Below, in pieces: positions 1-9,173 of a DNA stretch of 64,000 nt (within the stretch, counting starts at the first letter, position 1; every line of letters begins with the position of its first letter). Under the pieces are notes generated by a model. It searched no databases, had not been told where the DNA came from, and worked only from the letters and a program-made list of their open reading frames with translations. Source of the stretch: Novosphingobium aureum (lineage in GTDB: Bacteria > Pseudomonadota > Alphaproteobacteria > Sphingomonadales > Sphingomonadaceae); NCBI RefSeq assembly GCF_015865035.1, contig NZ_JADZGI010000003.1, forward strand, positions 260,680 to 324,679, given 5' to 3'. Both the position numbers and the translations under genes were made by a program.

Positions 1-1
1 A

Positions 2-322
2 CCACAGGCGCTGGCGCAAGGCATCGCGCCCTTGCGCCTCGCACTATGCGACAGCGCCGTGGCGACCTCGGGCGACTACGTGCGCGGCGCGCATACGCTC
101 GATCCGCGCAGCGCCGCACCCGTCCATCACGTCCTCGCGCTCAGCGTGATCCACGAGAGTGCGATGCAGGCCGATGCCTGGGCGACCGCGCTGGGCGTCA
201 TGCCCACCCCTGCCCTGCGCGCCCATGCCGAGCGCGAGGAACTGGCAGTGCGCTGCATCACCCGCGAAGGGTCCCGGCTCACCGAATGGATCAGCCCCGC
301 ACTGGCGCGGATGATGGACTAG
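2..322 (+). CDS. apbE: FAD:protein FMN transferase (ApbE family), C-terminal part
   Basis: The reading frame is open from the window edge, so only about the last 106 residues are seen. The segment CDSAVATSGDYVRG followed by HTLDPRS and then SAMQADAWATAL matches the conserved C-terminal half of ApbE proteins, which attach FMN covalently to Thr/Ser of flavoproteins such as NqrC or RnfG and use Mg2+. The Asp in MQADAWATAL corresponds to the usual metal/FAD-site Asp of the family. The His in HTLDPRS fits the conserved His-x-x-Asp-Pro element. The start and the target flavoprotein lie outside the window. The next gene is convergent, so no operon partner is visible on this side. Confidence 0.85.
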   Translation, partial: PQALAQGIAPLRLALCDSAVATSGDYVRGAHTLDPRSAAPVHHVLALSVIHESAMQADAWATALGVMPTPALRAHAEREELAVRCITREGSRLTEWISPALARMMD

Positions 323-592
323 GCCGCGTGGGGAAGATCGAACGGCGGGGTTTTGGCCCGATTCCGCTCATTCCACTCTGTGCGGAGCTTGACCGCGGTA
401 CCTAAGTCCAATCTGGCAGTAACCGCCCAATATTATAGACTATTTATCGAAAATGAAGTAAGATATTACTTCTCCAATATACGAATCTACAAGCCGTTTC
501 ATTAGTTTTGGAAGGAAGTTGAGAATGAAGAAGCGCACTCGCCACGCAAGGCTTTCCAGTCACTTCCGATTTCCCCCTCCGTCGCGGCAGCC
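323..592. other. Convergent intergenic region with an AT-rich patch
   Basis: This 270 bp lies between the tails of apbE and hyuA. Roughly 400-530 is clearly more AT-rich than anything else in the first 9 kb and contains runs such as TATTATAGACTATTTATCG. It carries the inverted repeat at 455-472. No convincing coding frame is seen. It may hold transcription stop signals for both flanking genes, but no classical stem plus T-run is visible. Confidence 0.5.
455..472. repeat. Perfect 7-bp inverted repeat, GAAGTAA-N4-TTACTTC
   Basis: The arms GAAGTAA (455-461) and TTACTTC (466-472) are perfectly complementary with a 4-nt spacer. It sits in the AT-rich patch between two converging genes. No T-run follows on either strand, so it is only a weak candidate for a bidirectional terminator. 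It could also be a protein-binding site. Function is unknown. Confidence 0.45.
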
Positions 593-2677
593 TCAGCACA
601 ATCGCTCGAGCACGTAGTCGCCCGCGGTGTCGACCTGTGCGCGCCAGCCCGGCTGGACGACGATGGTGGTGAAAGTCTCGGCGATGACCGCAGGCCCCTC
701 CACCCGGTCGCCCGCGACCATGGCGGCGCCGTCGTGGATGGCGGTGGGAGCAAAGCCTTCGCCAAGGTTCACTTCACGTGTGGCGCGCGGCTTGACCAGT
801 CGCGACGTCGCGCTGGGGCCGCCAGCGGCAGGCGGGCGCGGCGTGGCGACGCGGCTGACGAGGCGAAGTCCGGTCACCTCGGGCAGTTCGTGCTCGCGGA
901 TATGGCCGTATTCCTCGGTGTGGCGCGCGTTGAACAAGTCCAGCGCGCGGCTGCCGAGCGTGTCGTCTAGCCAGTCGAGCGCGCCCGGCGCGCCTTGCGC
1001 GACGTCGAAGGTGAGCGAGAAGTTCTGCCCGGGATAGCGCATCGAGAGCTGGTAGGTGGCGTGGATATCGTCAGCCGCAAGGCCGGCCTCGACGAGATGC
1101 GTCGCCGCGCGGTCGGACAGTTCGCGCCACAGTGCTTCCATGCGCGCCACGGGCAGGTCCTCGACCCCGGCGATGAGCGCGCGCTCCTCGTCGATCGTGG
1201 GATCGGCGACGAGCGTGCCGAGCGCGGAGAAGGTCGGGCTGGCGCGCGGGATCAGCACGCGCGAGATGCCCAGCTCGCCCGCCTGGATCGCGGCGAAGAC
1301 CGGCCCGTTGCCGCCATATGCGAGCATGGTCAGCCCGGCCGGGTCGATGCCCTTGCTCGCGGTGGTGCGGCGAATGCCGTCGACCATGTTGGCGTTGACG
1401 AGGCGCAGCGCATCGCGCGCGACCTCCTGCGCCGACTTGCCGAGCGCATCGCCAAGCGCGGCGAAAGCTTCCTCTACGCCTGCGCGGGTGAGCGCGAAGT
1501 CGCCGCCGGCAAAGCACGCCTCGTCCGAAAGCACGCCCGTCATCAAGAGCGCATCGGTGACCGTCGCTCGCGTGCCGCCCCGGCCATAGCAGATCGGCCC
1601 CGGATCCGAGCCCGCACTCGCGGGGCCGACCCTGAGCGCGCCCGCCACCACCTCGACGATCGAGCCACCGCCCGCCCCCAGCGTCTCGACCTGCACCATC
1701 GGCACGCCGACGAGATAGCGGTGGTGCATGTTCCAGCCCGCCTCGGCAGGCGCCGCCCCGGAGAGCACGAGGCTCATGTCGTAGGAGGTACCGCCCATGT
1801 CGACGCAGAGCAGGTCCGCATGGCCCTTGGCGCTGCCGACGTGGGCCGAGCCGACCACCCCGCCCGCCGGGCCCGAGGCGAGCACGCGCACCGGCGCACC
1901 CTCGATATAGTCGACGCTCATCACCCCGCCCGAGGCCTGCATCACCATGAGGCGGCGCGCATAGCCCGCCTCGCCAAGGCGCACGACCAGCTTCTCGAGA
2001 TAGTCGGCGACGCGGGTCGCGACGAAGGCATTGACCACGGTGGTGCTGGTGCGGTCGTACTCGGGCCCGCGCGGCAGCACCTTGTGGCTGAGCGAGATAC
2101 GCGCGCCGGGCAGCTCCTCGGCGGCGATCTCGGCGACGCGCAGCTCGTGCTCGGGATTGAGGAAGCTGAACAGCAGCGAGACCGCGACCGATTCCACCCC
2201 CTGCTTGCGCAGCTTCGCGCACTGCGCGCGCACCGCCGCCTCGTCGAGCGCAGTATGGACCGAACCGTCGGCCATCACCCGCTCGGGCACGCCAAGGCGG
2301 CGACGGCGCGGGGCGATCTGCGGCGGCGGGGCCAGTGTCGGGTCCCAGATGCTTTCCTTGAAACCGCGGCGATATTCCATCTCGTCGCGAAAGCCCTCGG
2401 TGCAGATGAGCCCGGTGAGCGCGCCGTCCATCTCGATCAGCGCATTGTCGGCAACGGTGGTGCCATGGACGATGGCATCGCAGCGCGCGAGGAATTCGCC
2501 GAGCGCGAGGCCTTCCATCGCCGCGAGCCGCTCAAGCCCGCTCATCACGCCGAGCGAGCGGTCCTGCGGGGTGGTGAGGTTCTTGTAGAGACGCACGCGC
2601 GCCTCCTCTCCCACGCCGCACAGCAGCGCGAAATCGGTGAACGTCCCGCCAATATCGATGCCGACCCGATAGGCCAT
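593..2677 (-). CDS. hyuA: Hydantoinase/oxoprolinase A-type subunit (ATP-dependent)
   Basis: The 694-residue product is close to the usual length of N-methylhydantoinase A / 5-oxoprolinase A / acetophenone-carboxylase-type subunits, which use ATP to activate a lactam, hydantoin or ketone. The N-terminus has the ASKHA-type phosphate loop VGIDIGGTFTDF at residues 4-15, and a second nucleotide-binding element CVDMGGTSYDM lies in the middle. The start is ATG at 2677, preceded on its strand by AGGAAGGAA. It lies 41 bp downstream of hyuB on the same strand, so the two subunits are probably co-transcribed. The real substrate (hydantoin, oxoproline, ketone) cannot be told from sequence. Family call is firm; reaction is not. 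Confidence 0.9.
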   Translation of the reverse strand: MAYRVGIDIGGTFTDFALLCGVGEEARVRLYKNLTTPQDRSLGVMSGLERLAAMEGLALGEFLARCDAIVHGTTVADNALIEMDGALTGLICTEGFRDEMEYRRGFKESIWDPTLAPPPQIAPRRRRLGVPERVMADGSVHTALDEAAVRAQCAKLRKQGVESVAVSLLFSFLNPEHELRVAEIAAEELPGARISLSHKVLPRGPEYDRTSTTVVNAFVATRVADYLEKLVVRLGEAGYARRLMVMQASGGVMSVDYIEGAPVRVLASGPAGGVVGSAHVGSAKGHADLLCVDMGGTSYDMSLVLSGAAPAEAGWNMHHRYLVGVPMVQVETLGAGGGSIVEVVAGALRVGPASAGSDPGPICYGRGGTRATVTDALLMTGVLSDEACFAGGDFALTRAGVEEAFAALGDALGKSAQEVARDALRLVNANMVDGIRRTTASKGIDPAGLTMLAYGGNGPVFAAIQAGELGISRVLIPRASPTFSALGTLVADPTIDEERALIAGVEDLPVARMEALWRELSDRAATHLVEAGLAADDIHATYQLSMRYPGQNFSLTFDVAQGAPGALDWLDDTLGSRALDLFNARHTEEYGHIREHELPEVTGLRLVSRVATPRPPAAGGPSATSRLVKPRATREVNLGEGFAPTAIHDGAAMVAGDRVEGPAVIAETFTTIVVQPGWRAQVDTAGDYVLERLC

Positions 2678-2718
2678 GGCTCTTTCCTTCCTGCTGATTT
2701 TGGTTGCGCCGGCCGCGC

Positions 2719-4548
2719 CTATTCGGCGGCCTGTACCTGCGCGCTCGCCTCGGCCATGCTGGCGCGCAGCGTCGTGGTCGCGGCCGCGTCGACGGCGAGG
2801 TCGTAGTCTTCGAGGCTGCCCGTCAGCACCACGCCGTACCGCTCGCGCGCGGCATCGATGCTGACCAGTTCGTCGAGAACGTCTTCCTTCACCGCCTCGG
2901 GATCGCGGGCGAACGCCGGGCCGAAACCGCCGCCGCCGCCGTGCTGGTAGGCGATCACCGCAAGTTCGGGGAGCATCGCCTGCTCGGCCAGCTCGATGCG
3001 CCGCTCGTTGGGCGAACCCAGTTCGAAACGGTTCACGTAAGGGCTCCCGGGATCGCCGCCGCACATGCCCGAGATCGGGTGCTCGTGGCTGACCATCCAG
3101 GCAGTCGCCATCATCGGCTGCAGCACCTGCTTGACGTTGAGGCTGCCGGGCATCCCGCGCCACTGTCCCGCCCCGCCGGTATCGATGGTCAGTTCGCGCG
3201 AGAGGTTGAGCACGGGAAACCGGCTCTCGGCGTCCTCGGCCTGGCTGAGCAGGAGATTGCCCAGGCTCACCGGGCACGAACCCCAGCCATCCATGCCCTC
3301 GACCGCAGAGACGTCCATCGAGCGGCTGTCGACGCCCTGGTCCATGAACATCTGCCCCTGCCCGTCGAAGCCGATCACCGCGTTGGGCATGCCGATCTTG
3401 TAGACCTGCGGCTGCGCCCGGCGCGGGACGAGGCCGGAAAGCGCGATGCACACCGCCTCGGTGATCTCGCAGGCCGGGTGGAAACTGCCCAGCGCCGCGG
3501 GCTTGTTGGGCGGCGGATTGGCGATGCAGCCTTCGGGGATGTCGATGGTGACGGCGTTGAACAGGCCCTCGTTCTTGACGATCGAGGGGTCGATCATCGA
3601 GGCAAGCTGAACCATGACGTAGCCGCGCGAATTGGCGAAGGTATTCCACACGCCGGTAAGTTCGGGGCGCGCGTCGGTACCCGCCAGATCGACGCTGAGC
3701 GTATCTCCCGCGACGGTGAGCGCGACTTCGACGCGCACGTCGCGCGTGCCGGTGGTGTCGTGGTCGATCCAGGTCACCGCGCGGTAGGTGCCGTCGGGCC
3801 AGGCGGCGATCTCGTCGCGGAACTGGCGCTCGCTCTGGTCGATGGCGTGGTTGATCGCGGCGCGGATGGTGTCGGCGCCGTGGCGCGCGATCATCGCCTC
3901 GATCCGTGCGACGCCCTTCTCGACCGCGCTGATCATCGCCGCGAGATCGCCCGCGAAAGTCGCGAAGCGGTTGTTGCGCACGATCATGTCGATCACGTCG
4001 ACGCGCTTCTCGCCGCGGTGGACGAGCTTGACGCAGGGGATCGCCAGACCCTCGGTGAAGATGTCGGTCGCCTCGAGGGTGAAGCCGCCCGGATCCTTGC
4101 CCCCGGTGTCGCCCTGGTGCGCCTGGAGCGCGATGCAGGTGACGAGCGCGCCCGCCTCGTCGTAGACCGGCGCATAGACGTTGTAGTCGGGCAGGTGCCC
4201 GCCGCCCGCGTCGGGATCGTTGCCGAGGAACACGTCGCCCGCGCCCCAGTCGTACTTGTCCTGGAGCATGAGCCCGTAGCGCACGGTGAGCTGCGAGACG
4301 AAGGTGAGGTGCGGCGTGCCGATCGAACCGACCGCGAGCCGACCGTGGGCATCGACGATGGCCGCGTTGCGTTCGTTCGACTGGTTGATGATCGGGCTCG
4401 ATGCGGCGCGGCCGAGATGGGTCGCGACCTCGAAGCACACCGTTTCGAAGGCGCCGCGCACGATATCGGCGGTCACCGGGTCGATTGCCGTCGCTGTCGG
4501 CAGCGCAGCCGGCTTTTCGGCCAGCTTGCGGCGCAGGGCGAAGCTCAT
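2719..4548 (-). CDS. hyuB: Hydantoinase/oxoprolinase B-type subunit
   Basis: The 609-residue product has the B-subunit hallmarks: DPVTADIVRGAFETVCFEVA near the N-terminus, then FLGNDPDAGGGHLPDY and, in the C-terminal half, a Gly-rich PGSLN segment and a HGGGGGFGPAF segment. The B subunit partners the A subunit to complete ATP-dependent ring opening or ketone carboxylation. No gamma subunit of the acetone carboxylase type is seen nearby, so a two-subunit hydantoinase or oxoprolinase is more likely than an acetone carboxylase. The ATG at 4548 sits 122 bp downstream of the MFS gene, and a strong hairpin (4596-4626) lies in that gap. hyuB precedes hyuA in the transcription order. Confidence 0.9.
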   Translation of the reverse strand: MSFALRRKLAEKPAALPTATAIDPVTADIVRGAFETVCFEVATHLGRAASSPIINQSNERNAAIVDAHGRLAVGSIGTPHLTFVSQLTVRYGLMLQDKYDWGAGDVFLGNDPDAGGGHLPDYNVYAPVYDEAGALVTCIALQAHQGDTGGKDPGGFTLEATDIFTEGLAIPCVKLVHRGEKRVDVIDMIVRNNRFATFAGDLAAMISAVEKGVARIEAMIARHGADTIRAAINHAIDQSERQFRDEIAAWPDGTYRAVTWIDHDTTGTRDVRVEVALTVAGDTLSVDLAGTDARPELTGVWNTFANSRGYVMVQLASMIDPSIVKNEGLFNAVTIDIPEGCIANPPPNKPAALGSFHPACEITEAVCIALSGLVPRRAQPQVYKIGMPNAVIGFDGQGQMFMDQGVDSRSMDVSAVEGMDGWGSCPVSLGNLLLSQAEDAESRFPVLNLSRELTIDTGGAGQWRGMPGSLNVKQVLQPMMATAWMVSHEHPISGMCGGDPGSPYVNRFELGSPNERRIELAEQAMLPELAVIAYQHGGGGGFGPAFARDPEAVKEDVLDELVSIDAARERYGVVLTGSLEDYDLAVDAAATTTLRASMAEASAQVQAAE

Positions 4549-4595
4549 GTCCTTGGCATCCTCTCGCTCTTGTCGAGCACCGGGATAAGGTCGGG

Positions 4596-4626
4596 GCTGC
4601 GCGCGGCTCTCGACTAAGCGCGCAGC
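4596..4626 (-). repeat. 9-bp inverted repeat in the leader of hyuB
   Basis: GCTGCGCGC (4596-4604) pairs perfectly with GCGCGCAGC (4618-4626) around a 13-nt loop. It lies after the MFS stop codon and about 48 bp before the hyuB start. No T-run follows, so it is not a textbook intrinsic terminator. It could set the MFS-to-hyuBA expression ratio or act as an mRNA stabiliser. Confidence 0.5.
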
Positions 4627-4670
4627 GTGCTGTGCTTATCGCGCAGGCCCGGCACGCAGGGGGAGCCGCC

Positions 4671-6371
4671 TCACAAGGTGAAGGGGCGCGGGCTGCCCTC
4701 GCCCGGATCGGGCGCATCCGCGGCCCAGCGCACCGAACCCGAGGGGCGCAGCAGGCGGCGGCGCAGCCGCGCGTCGTCCTTGAGCGTGTTGAACGCCTCG
4801 ACCGCGTGCTGCAGGTCGCGGTCGGCCTCGGTGAAGCGTTCGCGCATGTGCAGGTAATCGCCCCAGGTCGGGCATTCGTAACGCTCGGTCCACAGACAGG
4901 GGTCGGCGATGTCGCGCGCGAGGCTCCACCCGAAACCGCCGTTCCGGCGCCGTGCCTTGCCCACGTCCTGCATCGCGCGATAGAACGCACGCGCATCGCC
5001 GGGCTCGACGCGGTAGTCGATCTCGATCTCGACCGGACCCGAGCGCGCGGTCAGCGCCAGCGCCACTTGCGGATCGTGTCCGATGGTCACCGATGCGCGC
5101 TTGTCCTCGCCCTCGCGCACCATCGGCAGGACCAGCCCCAGCAGGATGCTCGCCGCCAGCAGCGCGCCCGAGGCGAGGACCGCTGCCTGCAGCCCGAGAG
5201 CATTGGTCACAGCCCCCCAGCCCATCGCTCCCAGCGCGATGCCCCCGGTCACCGCCGAGGAATAGAGCGAGAGCGCGCGCGCCGTCACCCAGCGCGGCGC
5301 AGCGAGCTGGACGCCAACGTTGAACATCGCCAGCACCAGCATCGTGCCCATGCCCTGCAGCGCAAAGCACAGGGCGGCCAGCCACAGGTCGCGGCTCAGC
5401 GCGATCCCGACGAGCGCCAGCGCGGTAATGCCCGTGCCGATGCGCACCGCGATCTCGGGCCCGAAACGCTCGCGCATGGTGGCGGTGGAAAGCGACCCGA
5501 GGATCGCGCCGATCCCGCCCGCGCCGAGCAGGATGCCGTAAGTGCTCGCATTGCCCGCAAGCTGGTCGCGCGCGATCAGCGGGGCGAGCGCGGTGGCCGT
5601 CGCGACGCACAGGCCGAAGACGAAGACCCGCACCACCGCATTGCGCACCGCGCCCGCATGGGCGGCATAACGCATACCCGAGACCAACGCCCGGCCCAGA
5701 CTCTCGGGCGGCAGGCGCGAGGGCGCGCCGGTGCGGCGCCAGAAGAAGAAGGCGAGCAGCAGCGGCACGTAGCCCAGGGCATTGACCGAAAAGGCCGCAT
5801 GCGCGCCTGCGGCCAGCACGAGGAAACCGCCCAGCGCGGGGCCTACCGACCGCGCGATATTGTAGCTGACGGAACCGAGCGCGACAGCGGCGGGCAGGAC
5901 GCGCGGCGGCACCAGCTCGCCGATCGAGGCCTGCCAGGCCGGGCCGTAGAGCGCGACGCCCGAGCCGATCACGAGCAGCAGCGCGAGGATCAGCCAGGGC
6001 GTGACGAGACCGAGCAACCCGACCACGGCCATGACGATGCCGCCAAGACAGGCTAGACCCAGCCCGGCCATCGCGATGCGCCGCCGGTCGAACATGTCGG
6101 CGAGCGCACCGGCAGGCAGCGCCACCAGCATCAACGGCAGCATCAGTGCGGTCTGCACCGAGGCGATCATGGTCGGCGAACTCGAAAGCCGGGTCATCTC
6201 CCAGGCCGCGGCGACGCCGAGGATCTGGTGGCCGAGATTGGAGCACACGCTGCTCGACCAGATGCGCCGGAACAAGGGCACGCGCAGCGGCGCAAGCGCA
6301 CCTGCCGTCTCGCTCGCGATTTCGCCACCCGCATCCTGCACGGGGGCGTCCTGCGCCGGTTTTCCTGTCAC
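4671..6371 (-). CDS. MFS transporter, EntS/MFS_3 type with C-terminal monooxygenase-like domain
   Basis: A 566-residue inner-membrane transporter. Residues about 30-420 contain roughly a dozen hydrophobic helices. PLFRRIWSSSVCSNLG and the ADMFDRRRIAM loop between helices 2 and 3 match the transmembrane-effector (MFS_3) branch that includes the enterobactin exporter. The soluble C-terminal ~110 residues (VEIEIDYRV ... RERFTEADRDLQ) look like an antibiotic-biosynthesis-monooxygenase (ABM) fold, a known extension in this branch. The best start is GTG at 6371, because upstream in-frame sequence has no good ATG and runs antisense to the thiolase. The hydrophobic part begins about 35 residues in. 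It probably exports or takes up a small molecule handled by the hyuBA pair downstream; that is inference. Confidence 0.82.
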   Translation of the reverse strand: MTGKPAQDAPVQDAGGEIASETAGALAPLRVPLFRRIWSSSVCSNLGHQILGVAAAWEMTRLSSSPTMIASVQTALMLPLMLVALPAGALADMFDRRRIAMAGLGLACLGGIVMAVVGLLGLVTPWLILALLLVIGSGVALYGPAWQASIGELVPPRVLPAAVALGSVSYNIARSVGPALGGFLVLAAGAHAAFSVNALGYVPLLLAFFFWRRTGAPSRLPPESLGRALVSGMRYAAHAGAVRNAVVRVFVFGLCVATATALAPLIARDQLAGNASTYGILLGAGGIGAILGSLSTATMRERFGPEIAVRIGTGITALALVGIALSRDLWLAALCFALQGMGTMLVLAMFNVGVQLAAPRWVTARALSLYSSAVTGGIALGAMGWGAVTNALGLQAAVLASGALLAASILLGLVLPMVREGEDKRASVTIGHDPQVALALTARSGPVEIEIDYRVEPGDARAFYRAMQDVGKARRRNGGFGWSLARDIADPCLWTERYECPTWGDYLHMRERFTEADRDLQHAVEAFNTLKDDARLRRRLLRPSGSVRWAADAPDPGEGSPRPFTL

Positions 6372-6581
6372 CGTGTCATGTACCTTGCCGGCCTCTTCCC
6401 GCCGCGAGCATCGAACGGCACGCGGTTTTCGTCCAGTGCGGTACCGGTTTCCATCGCCCGGGCGGAGATGTGCCGTCAAGTCCCGCGACGGGGTTGGCCT
6501 TGGCTGTGACAGGTGCCAGACCTCGGGACGAGGCGCGCGCACCCCTCCTGCGATAGCGTCCTGCTGTACGGGAGAGACACC

Positions 6582-7838
6582 ATGGCCGAAGCCTACATCA
6601 TCGACGCGGTGCGCACCCCGCGCGCCATCGGCAAGACCGGCAAGGGCGCCTATTCGGGCATGCACCCGCAGCATCTCGCCAAGGCGGTGCTCGTCGCGCT
6701 GCGCGACCGCAACAAGCTCGATACCGCCAGCGTCGACGACGTCATCTGGGGCACCAGCGCGCAGATGGGCCTGCAGGGCGGCGACCTTGGACGCATGGCC
6801 GCGCTCGATGCCGGCTACGACGTCAAGGTCAGCGGCGTCACGCTCGACCGTTTTTGCGGATCGGGGCTCACCGCGACCAGCCTTGCCGCCGGACAGGTCA
6901 TGGCAGGCCTCGAAGACTGCGTGATCGCGGGCGGCACCGAAATGATGAGCCACGTGGTCGACTACGGCACCATGCTGCGCGAGAAGAAGGCGCACATCGC
7001 CGGGGGGCTGGGCACCAACAACCCCACGCTCGACGCGCTCCATCCCCAGACCAACCAGGGCGTCGCCGCCGACGCCATCGCCGCGATGGAAGGGATCACC
7101 CGCAGCGAGCTCGAGGCCTTCGGCGCCGAGAGCCAGCGCCGCGCCGCAACCGCGATCGCCGAAGGCCGCTTTGCCGGCTCGACCGTGGCGGTGCACGATG
7201 CGAAGGGCAATCTCGTGCTCGACCACGAGGAATACCCGAGGCCTGAAACCACCGCGGAAAGCCTCGCCGGTCTCAAGCCCGCCTTTGCCATGTTCTACGA
7301 CTTTCCCGCCAGCAAGGACGGCACCACCTTCGCCGGGCAGGTCAAGCGCCGCTATCCCGACCTCGAATTCGAGCCGGTGCACCATGTCGGCACCTCCTCG
7401 GGCGTGGTCGATGGCGCCGCCGCACTGCTCATCACCTCGAAGGACTATGCCGATGCGCATGGCCTCAAGCCGCGCGCGCGCATCGTCACTGCGGTCAATG
7501 TCGGCGACGATCCCACGCTCATGCTCAATGGTCCGGTCCCCGCCGCGAAGAAGGCACTCGCGCGCGCCGGGCTCGACAAGGACCAGATCGACGTATGGGA
7601 AGTGAACGAGGCCTTCGCGGTGGTGGTCGAGAAATTCATCCGCGATCTCGATCTGCCACGCGAGAAGGTCAATCCCAACGGCGGCGCGATCGCGCTCGGT
7701 CATCCCATCGGGGCGACCGGCGCAGTGCTCGTGGGCACCGCACTCGACGAACTGGAGCGCACCGGCGGACGCTATGCGCTGATCACGATGTGCGCGGCAG
7801 GCGGCATGGCGCCCGCGATCATCATCGAACGGGTGTGA
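6582..7838 (+). CDS. Acetyl-CoA acetyltransferase (thiolase II family)
   Basis: A 418-residue thiolase with all catalytic landmarks: the nucleophilic Cys92 in DRFCGSGLTA, NEAFA in the second half, the His in GGAIALGHPIGATGA and the second Cys in MCAAGGMAPA. It makes or cleaves 3-ketoacyl-CoA, typically the last step of beta-oxidation or an acetoacetyl-CoA step. The ATG at 6582 follows GGGAGAGACACC, a good ribosome site. It is divergent from the MFS gene and is followed 134 bp later by a MarR gene on the same strand. Chain-length preference is not evident. Confidence 0.93.
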   Translation: MAEAYIIDAVRTPRAIGKTGKGAYSGMHPQHLAKAVLVALRDRNKLDTASVDDVIWGTSAQMGLQGGDLGRMAALDAGYDVKVSGVTLDRFCGSGLTATSLAAGQVMAGLEDCVIAGGTEMMSHVVDYGTMLREKKAHIAGGLGTNNPTLDALHPQTNQGVAADAIAAMEGITRSELEAFGAESQRRAATAIAEGRFAGSTVAVHDAKGNLVLDHEEYPRPETTAESLAGLKPAFAMFYDFPASKDGTTFAGQVKRRYPDLEFEPVHHVGTSSGVVDGAAALLITSKDYADAHGLKPRARIVTAVNVGDDPTLMLNGPVPAAKKALARAGLDKDQIDVWEVNEAFAVVVEKFIRDLDLPREKVNPNGGAIALGHPIGATGAVLVGTALDELERTGGRYALITMCAAGGMAPAIIIERV

Positions 7839-7972
7839 ACCGGGCGCGCATGGAACAGGCCTCCTCCCCCGATACAGCCCCCGTCATGAATGGTGTCACG
7901 AACGCTGGCGCGGCTTCGGCGGGTCTGGCAAAGCCTTTGGCTCAGGGCCAGGCGGAAGGAGAGACGGGGACC

Positions 7973-8419
7973 ATGCCCGAGACGCTCAAGCGCGACGTGG
8001 CGCTCAAGATGACCATTGTCACGCGCCAGATGCGCAAGCACTTCGACGAGGCCATTGCCGAACTGGGCGTGACCCGCTCGCAATGGACCGTGATCGCGGT
8101 GGTCTCCTCGCGTCCCGGTGCAACCCAGCGGGTCATTGCCGAAGCGCTCGAGATTTCGAGTGTCTCGGCAGGGCGACTGGTCGACCGGCTGATTGCCGAG
8201 GGCATGGTCGAGCGCAAGCCCAAGGCCGACGACGGGCGCGCCCACGCCATCCACCTCACCGACAAGGGCCAGCAGCTTACCGGCAAGCTCTCCGACGTCG
8301 CCACGGTCAGCGAAGCGGCCGCCTTCGCGGGTCTGAGCGACGCGGACCTCTCGGTGATGAACACGATCCTCGACACGATCTCCTCCAACCTGTGCGATCA
8401 CGGGATACCGCTCAGGTAA
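7973..8419 (+). CDS. MarR-family transcriptional regulator
   Basis: A 148-residue protein with a winged helix: ELGVTRSQWTVIAVV, then the recognition region VIAEALEISSVSAGRLVDRL and the wing KADDGRAHAIHLT. MarR dimers usually repress a neighbouring promoter and release on binding a phenolic or CoA-type ligand. The ATG at 7973 is chosen because GGAAGGAGAGACGGGG precedes it. An in-frame ATG at 7886 has no comparable site. It lies downstream of the thiolase on the same strand. Its target is probably local, either the thiolase or the next region, but no clear palindrome is seen directly upstream. Confidence 0.88.
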   Translation: MPETLKRDVALKMTIVTRQMRKHFDEAIAELGVTRSQWTVIAVVSSRPGATQRVIAEALEISSVSAGRLVDRLIAEGMVERKPKADDGRAHAIHLTDKGQQLTGKLSDVATVSEAAAFAGLSDADLSVMNTILDTISSNLCDHGIPLR

Positions 8420-8473
8420 AAGCCAGATAGCGGACGCGGCGTCTGCGAACCCGGTGCCCGCGCCTCGCCGCGC

Positions 8474-9121
8474 TCAGTCCACCTGTCCGCGCAAGTGGCG
8501 GATCGCGGCCGCCATGTCGCCAGCGGGATCGCAATCCGGATTGATCAGCGCCTGGAGCTGCAGGCCATTGGCCAGAGCCGAGAGCTGGCGTGCGGCTACC
8601 TTCGCGTCGATCGTCTGCGCAATCGTCCCTGCCGCCTGCTCGGCCTCAATGGCCGCGACCAGATCGCGCCGCACCATCTCTTGGCGCGCCTTCATGAATT
8701 CGTGCGCAGGATGGCTGGGCACGACCGCATTCGCGGCAAGCGACAGGTACAGATAGCCGATCCCCGGCGCCGCACAGCTGCGCCTGACCGCCGCCACGTA
8801 GAGATCGAGGCTGGGCAGGACCATCCCGGCAAGGTCGGGATCGCGCACGCTGTCGGCATCCCACAATTCGATCACGCCTTGCAGCAGCTCTTCGCGATTG
8901 CCGAAATAGTAGAGGACGTGCTGCGCCTCCATGCCCAGCGCCTTGGCCAGTTCGCGCAGCGACTGGTGGCGATAGCCATCTCGGGTAATGATTTCAGTGA
9001 CGCCGCGCAGGATCGCCTCGCGGCGCGCCTCGGCCTTCGCGGACTTCGGCGCAGCGCCGCCCTTCACACTTGGCTTCACGCCCGCCTCGACTGGCTCCTG
9101 ATCGTGGTTCTTGCTGGCCAT
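8474..9121 (-). CDS. TetR-family transcriptional regulator
   Basis: A 215-residue protein. The N-terminal helix-turn-helix is at residues about 32-75 (ILRGVTEIITRDGYRHQSL then ALGMEAQHVLYYFGNREELL), preceded by a Lys/Ala-rich tail. The C-terminal helical domain shows no recognised ligand signature. It is convergent with the MarR gene and divergent from the GH79-like gene. A perfect 17-bp palindrome (9174-9190) lies 52 bp upstream of its start and is the best guess for its own operator. Confidence 0.88.
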   Translation of the reverse strand: MASKNHDQEPVEAGVKPSVKGGAAPKSAKAEARREAILRGVTEIITRDGYRHQSLRELAKALGMEAQHVLYYFGNREELLQGVIELWDADSVRDPDLAGMVLPSLDLYVAAVRRSCAAPGIGYLYLSLAANAVVPSHPAHEFMKARQEMVRRDLVAAIEAEQAAGTIAQTIDAKVAARQLSALANGLQLQALINPDCDPAGDMAAAIRHLRGQVD

Positions 9122-9173
9122 CGAGCCGTCCCTAGCACGGTTTCAGCCGGCACAGGAGAGCGCCCGACATCGC

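Noticed and set aside
995..2806. 603-codon plus-strand open frame
   Set aside because: Antisense to hyuA; skewed composition and no domain.
593..4996. A very long open frame on the minus strand spanning hyuA and beyond
   Set aside because: Only its 3' part (593-2677) has family motifs and a ribosome site; the upstream part is Arg-rich shadow translation of hyuB.
6372..7703. N-terminal extension of the MFS gene, antisense to the thiolase
   Set aside because: It mirrors the thiolase coding strand, lacks a membrane or family signature, and no good start lies there.
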